From an uncultured Methanobrevibacter sp. (GTDB lineage Archaea; Methanobacteriota; Methanobacteria; Methanobacteriales; Methanobacteriaceae), in NCBI GenBank assembly GCA_904501935.1, contig CAJGDA010000006.1, forward strand, positions 1-26,501: a stretch of 26,501 nucleotides of DNA, written 5' to 3'. Below, in pieces: positions 22,176 to 26,501 of the stretch. The notes below the pieces were generated by a model, which was given only the letters and a program-made list of their open reading frames with translations, was not told the origin of the DNA and did not search any database. A program made the position numbers and the translations under genes. The number at the start of each line of letters is the position of its first letter. Position 1 is the stretch's first letter.

Positions 22176-23891
22176 ATGTCATTTACAGCTTTTATTCTTG
22201 ATGTAATTACCGATACAATTTATTGTGCAAGAATTACTATTGAAGATGGAAAGTATAAGGAAATCACTCCAATTTTTGTTAATGAAGATACCAAAGTGGA
22301 TATGAAAGGGTTGATGATGCCGGGATTCATTGATTCACATATTCATATTGAAAGTAGTATGATGACACCGGCACAATTTGCTAAAGTAGCTGTGCGCCAT
22401 GGAACTACCTGTGTTGTTTGCGATCCTCATGAAATTGCAAATGTTTTAGGAATAGAAGGTATTGAAGCAATGATTGAAAATGCAAAACAAGTTCCTTTTA
22501 AGTTTTTCTTCTCAGCGCCTTCTTGTGTGCCTGCAACACCTTTTGAAACCTCAGGAGCCGTTTTAGATTCATCAGATATAAATTATTTGCTTAAAAAAGA
22601 TGAAATTGTTGCATTAGGTGAAATGATGAATTTCCCTGGTGTAATCAATGGTGATGAAGAGGTTTTAAATAAACTAAAATTGGCTAGAATTTATAATAAA
22701 CCGATTGACGGTCATGCACCATTGCTTTCTGGTGATGATTTAAACAAATATCTTAATCAGCAGATTTCAACTGACCATGAATGCAGCAATATTCTAGAGG
22801 CATTTGAAAAGAAAATCAAAGGTATGAAAATCATGGTTCGTGATGGGTCATCTGCATTAGATATGGAAAGCCTTTTTAATATAGATGATATCTATTCATA
22901 TATTGATGATCCTGAAAGGTTGGGGGTTCTTTTTAGAGACATATTCGAAAAGAAAATCTATTCTCCATTGTTTGATTTCATTGTCAGTGATGATAAAAAT
23001 CCCAACGACTTACTTAAGGGCCATTTAAACAAATCCGTTAAGAAAGCAAGTAAGTTAGGAATAGATATTTTAAAAGCTATTAATATGGTGACAATTAACC
23101 CTGCATATCACTATAATTTAAACTGTGGAGCCATCGTAGTGGGTGCAGATGCAGATTTTATCATTGTTGACAGCATTCATGATTTAAATATTCAAGAAAC
23201 ATATATCAATGGTGAATGTGTATTCGACGGCGAAAATGTTTTATTTGATGCTCCGGAAGTTGATGCCAGAAATTCAATAAAAGCAACTAAAAAATCCCCT
23301 AGCGATTTTGACATATTATATGATGGAGATGAATGTGAAGTCAATGTAATAGAATGTATCGATGGGGATTTATTGACTAAAAAGGCAACTGCAAAATTAA
23401 AAACTAAAGATGGAATAGTCCAGTCGGACATCATTCAGGATGTTTTAAAGATTGCAGTTGTTGAACGTTATGGTGGAAACAAGGTATCAAATGCTTTCAT
23501 TAAAGGATTTGGACTTAAAAAAGGCGCTATCGCTTCCTCAGTTTCCCATGATTCACATAATATGATTGTTATAGGCTATAACTCAGAAATGATGGCTAAA
23601 GCCATAAATAACGTCATCGATAATCAAGGAGGAATTGCAGTTGTAAGTGAAGATTTCACTGATTCATTGCCACTGCCTATTGCCGGGTTGATGTCTAATG
23701 AAGATGCAGAGATTATTGCAGATAAATTGACCACCTTGCAGAGTATGGCCGCTGCCTTAGGATCAAATCTTACTTCTCCATTCATGACAATGGCATTCAT
23801 GGCATTGCTTGTTATTCCGTCACTTAAAATATCTGATCAAGGATTATTTGATGGAGATTCATTTGAATTTATTGATGTTATTAGAGATTAA
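22176..23891 (+). CDS. ade: Adenine deaminase
   Basis: A 571-residue amidohydrolase that converts adenine to hypoxanthine and ammonia. The metal site is GFIDSHIHIESSMMTP (H55 and H57) with the typical HGTTCVVCDPHEIANVLG segment after it; VALGEMMNFPGVI and DGHAPLLSG supply further conserved acid and histidine residues. The C-terminal adenine deaminase domain has SVSHDSHNMIVIGYN and GGIAVV. Length is normal. GGAGG before the ATG lies inside the end of the upstream ornithine cyclodeaminase-type gene. Its 3' end overlaps the convergent DUF447 gene by four bases. The nearby NCS2 permease suggests adenine salvage. Confidence 0.96.
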   Translation: MSFTAFILDVITDTIYCARITIEDGKYKEITPIFVNEDTKVDMKGLMMPGFIDSHIHIESSMMTPAQFAKVAVRHGTTCVVCDPHEIANVLGIEGIEAMIENAKQVPFKFFFSAPSCVPATPFETSGAVLDSSDINYLLKKDEIVALGEMMNFPGVINGDEEVLNKLKLARIYNKPIDGHAPLLSGDDLNKYLNQQISTDHECSNILEAFEKKIKGMKIMVRDGSSALDMESLFNIDDIYSYIDDPERLGVLFRDIFEKKIYSPLFDFIVSDDKNPNDLLKGHLNKSVKKASKLGIDILKAINMVTINPAYHYNLNCGAIVVGADADFIIVDSIHDLNIQETYINGECVFDGENVLFDAPEVDARNSIKATKKSPSDFDILYDGDECEVNVIECIDGDLLTKKATAKLKTKDGIVQSDIIQDVLKIAVVERYGGNKVSNAFIKGFGLKKGAIASSVSHDSHNMIVIGYNSEMMAKAINNVIDNQGGIAVVSEDFTDSLPLPIAGLMSNEDAEIIADKLTTLQSMAAALGSNLTSPFMTMAFMALLVIPSLKISDQGLFDGDSFEFIDVIRD

Positions 23892-24514
23892 GGCTCATAG
23901 CCTTTTTTTCTTAACTCTTCTTTTATTTTATCCATTGCTTCAATATCTTCCCGGTATCCTACTTTTTTAACGACACGATTTGCTTCTCTAAATTTTTTTA
24001 GATATTCCTGCTTTTTTTCTTCATCAACAATATCAAATCTGCTAAGATTAGATAAAGTTTCAACTACATAAGCAAATCCTCTATTCATTGCTTTAGTATC
24101 CTTATTTATAACTAATTCAGTAACTTTTGATTTGATTACAATGGCTTCATCTTTCTTTTTGATAGGGTCGCTTTGTTTTACAGCTTCAGTTAAGCTTGTA
24201 ACTTCACATTTAAAATAGGCATCAGCACATTTTAAAGTTGTATCTTCATTGAAATAATCCTGTGGAAGATTTCCAAGAGTGGACATGGTGAATAATTCAG
24301 GGTCATGTGTTATATTTACAACAAACTTCCTTTGTGAGATGATATTGTCTAATGTATGGCTTCCTTTAAAAATACGATTTAATATTGTGTCGGGGCCAGA
24401 ACAAATCACACCAATTGGGGCGGCATTTTTTAAATTTTCATCATTTTTTGTAGTGATGATTGTTTCGTATTGTCTTCCTTTCTCCATTCCAATTAATGAT
24501 AAATCAATTTTCAT
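23888..24514 (-). CDS. DUF447 family protein (flavin reductase-like split barrel)
   Basis: A 208-residue protein matching the methanogen DUF447 family, whose structures have a split-barrel FMN-binding fold. The N-terminal half has GRQYETIITTKNDENLKNAAPIGVICSGPDTIL, NIISQRKFVVNITHDPELFTMSTLG and, further on, YFKCEVTSL, like flavin reductases. The C-terminal ~60 residues are helical and charged. The function is not established; FMN binding is an inference from the fold. It is convergent with ade and divergent from the SIS-protein gene. No ribosome binding site is visible before the ATG, so a leaderless message is possible. Confidence 0.8.
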   Translation of the reverse strand: MKIDLSLIGMEKGRQYETIITTKNDENLKNAAPIGVICSGPDTILNRIFKGSHTLDNIISQRKFVVNITHDPELFTMSTLGNLPQDYFNEDTTLKCADAYFKCEVTSLTEAVKQSDPIKKKDEAIVIKSKVTELVINKDTKAMNRGFAYVVETLSNLSRFDIVDEEKKQEYLKKFREANRVVKKVGYREDIEAMDKIKEELRKKGYEP

Positions 24515-24605
24515 AATATCATGTTTATTTTTTTTGAATAAACCTTTTTATATGTTAACTAACAATATATACATTATATTATTTATTTTTAAAGGAGTTT
24601 AGGCT

Positions 24606-25616
24606 ATGAAATATAAGATGTATGATGAAATGATGGAGCAACCGGAGTCACTTAGAAAGACTTTCGAATCAGAATTTGCCAAATTGGATGAAGTTTCAAA
24701 TCTAGTTTTGCAAGCTGATAAAATTTATTTAATCGGTTGCGGTAGTTCTATTTCAACTTGTTACAGTGTACGTGATGCAATTAGAATGTCAAGTACTAAT
24801 ATAGATATTGAAGTTTATACAGGATATGAATTCTATTATAATAAAAGATTAGTTGATGGTGAAAACTCCATTGCGATTTTTACTTCTCAGTCCGGCGAAA
24901 CTGCTGATACTTTAGCATCACTTAGAAGAGCTAATGAATTCAACATTCATACAGTGACTATTTCAAACGAACCTGAAAGTTCCATGATCAAAGAAGCCAG
25001 TACTCCAATTATAACTCAATGTGGAACTGAAACTGCTATTTTAGGCACTAAAACTTATATTACTCAATTAGCTTGTCTTTATCAAATCTTATTCAAAGCT
25101 AGTGATTATGAACAAAAAACAGAATTGTTAGCTCAACTTTCTGAAATGCCTAAACTGCTGGAAAAGTTATTGCTTTTAACTGAAGATGAAAGCAAAGAGC
25201 TTGCTGAGGAATTCAAAGATGAAGATATTTTCTATTGTTTAGGAAGCGGCCCTAACTTTGGTCTTGCTTATAAATTAGCCATGACAATGCTTATGGAGGG
25301 AGCAGTTAAACATGCTTGCCCTGAGTATTCTGCTGAATTCAGGCATGGTTTAATAGAACGCGCAGAAAAAGATGTTCCTATTATAATTTTGAAATCTGAG
25401 TTCGAATCAGATGAAATTACTGATAAGGCTATTGAATTTTCTAAAAACTTAGAGTTAAAAACAATTCTTTATGAACTTAAAGACTTTGCCGATGTCGATA
25501 AATTATTATCTCCATTCATTTTAGTAATCCCATTAGAATGGTTTGTTTATTACCTTGCGCACTTTAATGGTGAAGATCCTGGTGCAACAAGACACATTGG
25601 AAAAGTCAGATATTAA
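24606..25616 (+). CDS. SIS-domain sugar isomerase, GlmS isomerase-like
   Basis: A 336-residue protein made of two SIS domains and lacking the N-terminal glutaminase of full-length GlmS. The first SIS domain has the phosphosugar-binding IYLIGCGSS (40-48) and FTSQSGETADTLASLR (92-107); TETAILGTKTYITQL follows. The second holds FYCLGSGPNFGLAYKLAMTMLMEGA and AEFRHGLIE, where GlmS-like enzymes bind sugar phosphate. It may act as a glucosamine- or fructosamine-6-phosphate deaminase/isomerase or work with a separate amidotransferase. AAGGAG (24592-24597) precedes the ATG and a TATA box is near 24546-24554. A T-run (25617-25624) follows the gene. Confidence 0.85.
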   Translation: MKYKMYDEMMEQPESLRKTFESEFAKLDEVSNLVLQADKIYLIGCGSSISTCYSVRDAIRMSSTNIDIEVYTGYEFYYNKRLVDGENSIAIFTSQSGETADTLASLRRANEFNIHTVTISNEPESSMIKEASTPIITQCGTETAILGTKTYITQLACLYQILFKASDYEQKTELLAQLSEMPKLLEKLLLLTEDESKELAEEFKDEDIFYCLGSGPNFGLAYKLAMTMLMEGAVKHACPEYSAEFRHGLIERAEKDVPIIILKSEFESDEITDKAIEFSKNLELKTILYELKDFADVDKLLSPFILVIPLEWFVYYLAHFNGEDPGATRHIGKVRY

Positions 25617-25660
25617 TTTTTTTTTAAAAATAATAAAAAAAGAGATAAAATGTAGAAAAT

Positions 25661-26245
25661 TTATTCTACATTTACTTTATGTTTTGGTATAATTAATTTT
25701 GGAATAGTAATAGTTACGATTCCAGCTGCGAATTTTGCAGTAATATTTTGTATATCAATGCTGTTTTCAAATCTTACAGTTTTTACACATTTTCCGGTTT
25801 TGATAGCAGATACGATAAGTTCAGCTTCGTCTTCTTCTTCAAATTCTTCAATGTATGATTTGAAAGTAGTTTCAATAGTAAGATCGTTGTCGCCCGCTTC
25901 GATTAAGACATCCTCTTTTTCAACACCTGGGACTGCAGCTTTGATGTAATAAAAGTCTTTAGTTTCAACAAGGTCGATATCTAAAGTTTGAACGGTTGCT
26001 TTTTTGTAATCACTATATTTTTGATCAGCATTTTTTTGCATATTTTTAATGCTGTCTCTGAATTCATCAATACTTCTGTATAAGTCATTGATTACATTGT
26101 CAGCAATGTTTTTACCTTTTTCTTTGGTTTCTTCGTATTTTTCTTTAGTATCGCCGAATTTTTCTTTTTCTTCGTCTATGTTATCGTCTTGAATTTCTTC
26201 TTCTTTTTCAGTAAATTTTGCATCAATAGTTTCAGAGTCTACCAT
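25661..26245 (-). CDS. Small heat shock protein (Hsp20/alpha-crystallin family)
   Basis: A 194-residue chaperone. The alpha-crystallin domain spans about 88-185: DLVETKDFYYIKAAVPGVEKEDVLIEAGDNDLTIETT, then CVKTVRFENSID and KFAAGIVTITIPK, the usual A-x-x-x-x-G-x-L/V signature. The C-terminal LIIP (184-187) is the I-x-I type oligomer contact. The N-terminal ~85 residues are unusual: long, highly charged and repetitive in E and K (EKEEEIQDDNIDEEKEKF, TKEKYEETKEKGK), unlike the short hydrophobic arm of most Hsp20. ATG 26245 is used rather than GTG 26254 because GGAG lies too close to the latter. Promoter elements are listed separately. Confidence 0.93.
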   Translation of the reverse strand: MVDSETIDAKFTEKEEEIQDDNIDEEKEKFGDTKEKYEETKEKGKNIADNVINDLYRSIDEFRDSIKNMQKNADQKYSDYKKATVQTLDIDLVETKDFYYIKAAVPGVEKEDVLIEAGDNDLTIETTFKSYIEEFEEEDEAELIVSAIKTGKCVKTVRFENSIDIQNITAKFAAGIVTITIPKLIIPKHKVNVE

Positions 26246-26287
26246 AATTTTCACACTCCTTTTTTGATGTTTTTTATTGACATTTAT

Positions 26288-26352
26288 TAGTTACTTTTTG
26301 TTACTATATAAAGTTTTCTATTTTTATAACTAAAAGTAATTAAAAAGTAATT
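26288..26352 (-). promoter_or_regulatory. Hsp20 promoter with symmetric repeats around the TATA box
   Basis: The minus-strand TATA box (ACTTTATATAGT on that strand, about 26303-26314) is flanked by GTTACT at 26290-26295 and 26300-26305 and by AGTAAT at 26335-26340 and 26346-26351 (within two copies of AAAAGTAATT). The four sites form a dyad centred near 26320, with 10-11 base spacing within each pair. This resembles a cooperative operator, perhaps for a heat-shock regulator. Beyond 26353 to the window end the sequence is AT-rich and I see no gene. Confidence 0.55.
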
Positions 26353-26501
26353 CCTTTAATCTTTGATTTTTCATATGAATAATAGGTTATTTTATAAATT
26401 TATTTAATTATTTTAGTAATATTGGTAATGGGGATTATTTAATGGTTTGTATTAATTAAAATTATATTTACTTTTGGTTTAAAATACTTTTAATTGAATG
26501 G

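Noticed and set aside
1..26501. CRISPR array, tRNA or rRNA genes, insertion sequence
   Set aside because: I found no regularly spaced repeats, no cloverleaf with a T-arm GGTTCGAATCC-type core, and no transposase gene or paired terminal repeats.

Overview
The window is from a low-GC methanogenic archaeon. The best fit is Methanobrevibacter or a close relative in the Methanobacteriales. The support is an MtrA-type corrinoid protein of the methyl-H4MPT:CoM methyltransferase family, a Mur-ligase-like enzyme matching coenzyme F430 synthetase (CfbE), archaeal IF5A, pyruvoyl-dependent arginine decarboxylase, the phosphatase/NAD kinase fusion known from methanogens, TATA-type promoters and GGAGG/AGGTGAT ribosome binding sites. 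A CDP-glycerol glycerophosphotransferase-like protein fits a pseudomurein-walled, host-associated lineage. No tRNA, rRNA, insertion sequence or CRISPR array was seen.

Layout. 1-3344 (+): the 3' part of a TagF-like transferase, a nitroreductase and two small unrecognised acidic proteins. 3321-3845 (-): a PAP2 phosphatase. 3954-4526 (+): a stand-alone MtrA paralog without a membrane anchor. 4527-4863: a non-coding stretch with two TATA boxes and a 64-nt near-perfect inverted repeat. 4864-7915 (+): two unrecognised small proteins, a half-sized HsdS and an HsdM-like protein whose catalytic motifs are degraded; no hsdR is present. 7948-10406 (-): hemC, a Gfo/Idh oxidoreductase and gfcR, tightly spaced. 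10520-14229 (-): pdaD, IMPase/NAD kinase fusion and cfbE, tightly spaced. 14314-16140 (+): a small membrane protein, aIF5A and agmatinase. 16375-17712 (+): an NCS2 purine permease. 17753-18031 (-): a winged-helix regulator, divergent across a palindromic operator-like region from a four-gene operon (18148-20842, +) encoding an anchored Cys-containing exported protein, a coiled-coil protein, a zinc-ribbon/SHOCT protein and a zinc-ribbon membrane protein. 20953-23891 (+): an ornithine cyclodeaminase-type protein and adenine deaminase. 23888-24514 (-): a DUF447 protein. 24606-25616 (+): a GlmS-like SIS protein. 25661-26245 (-): an Hsp20 chaperone.

How the genes work together. PdaD and agmatinase convert arginine to agmatine to putrescine, and aIF5A, which needs polyamine-derived hypusine, sits directly before agmatinase. 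HemC (early) and CfbE (last step) bracket the tetrapyrrole route to F430. The NCS2 permease and adenine deaminase suggest purine salvage. The parts least explained by known biology are the degenerate HsdS/HsdM cassette with its promoter palindrome, the soluble MtrA, and the zinc-ribbon operon, whose first gene appears to start at an ATT codon.
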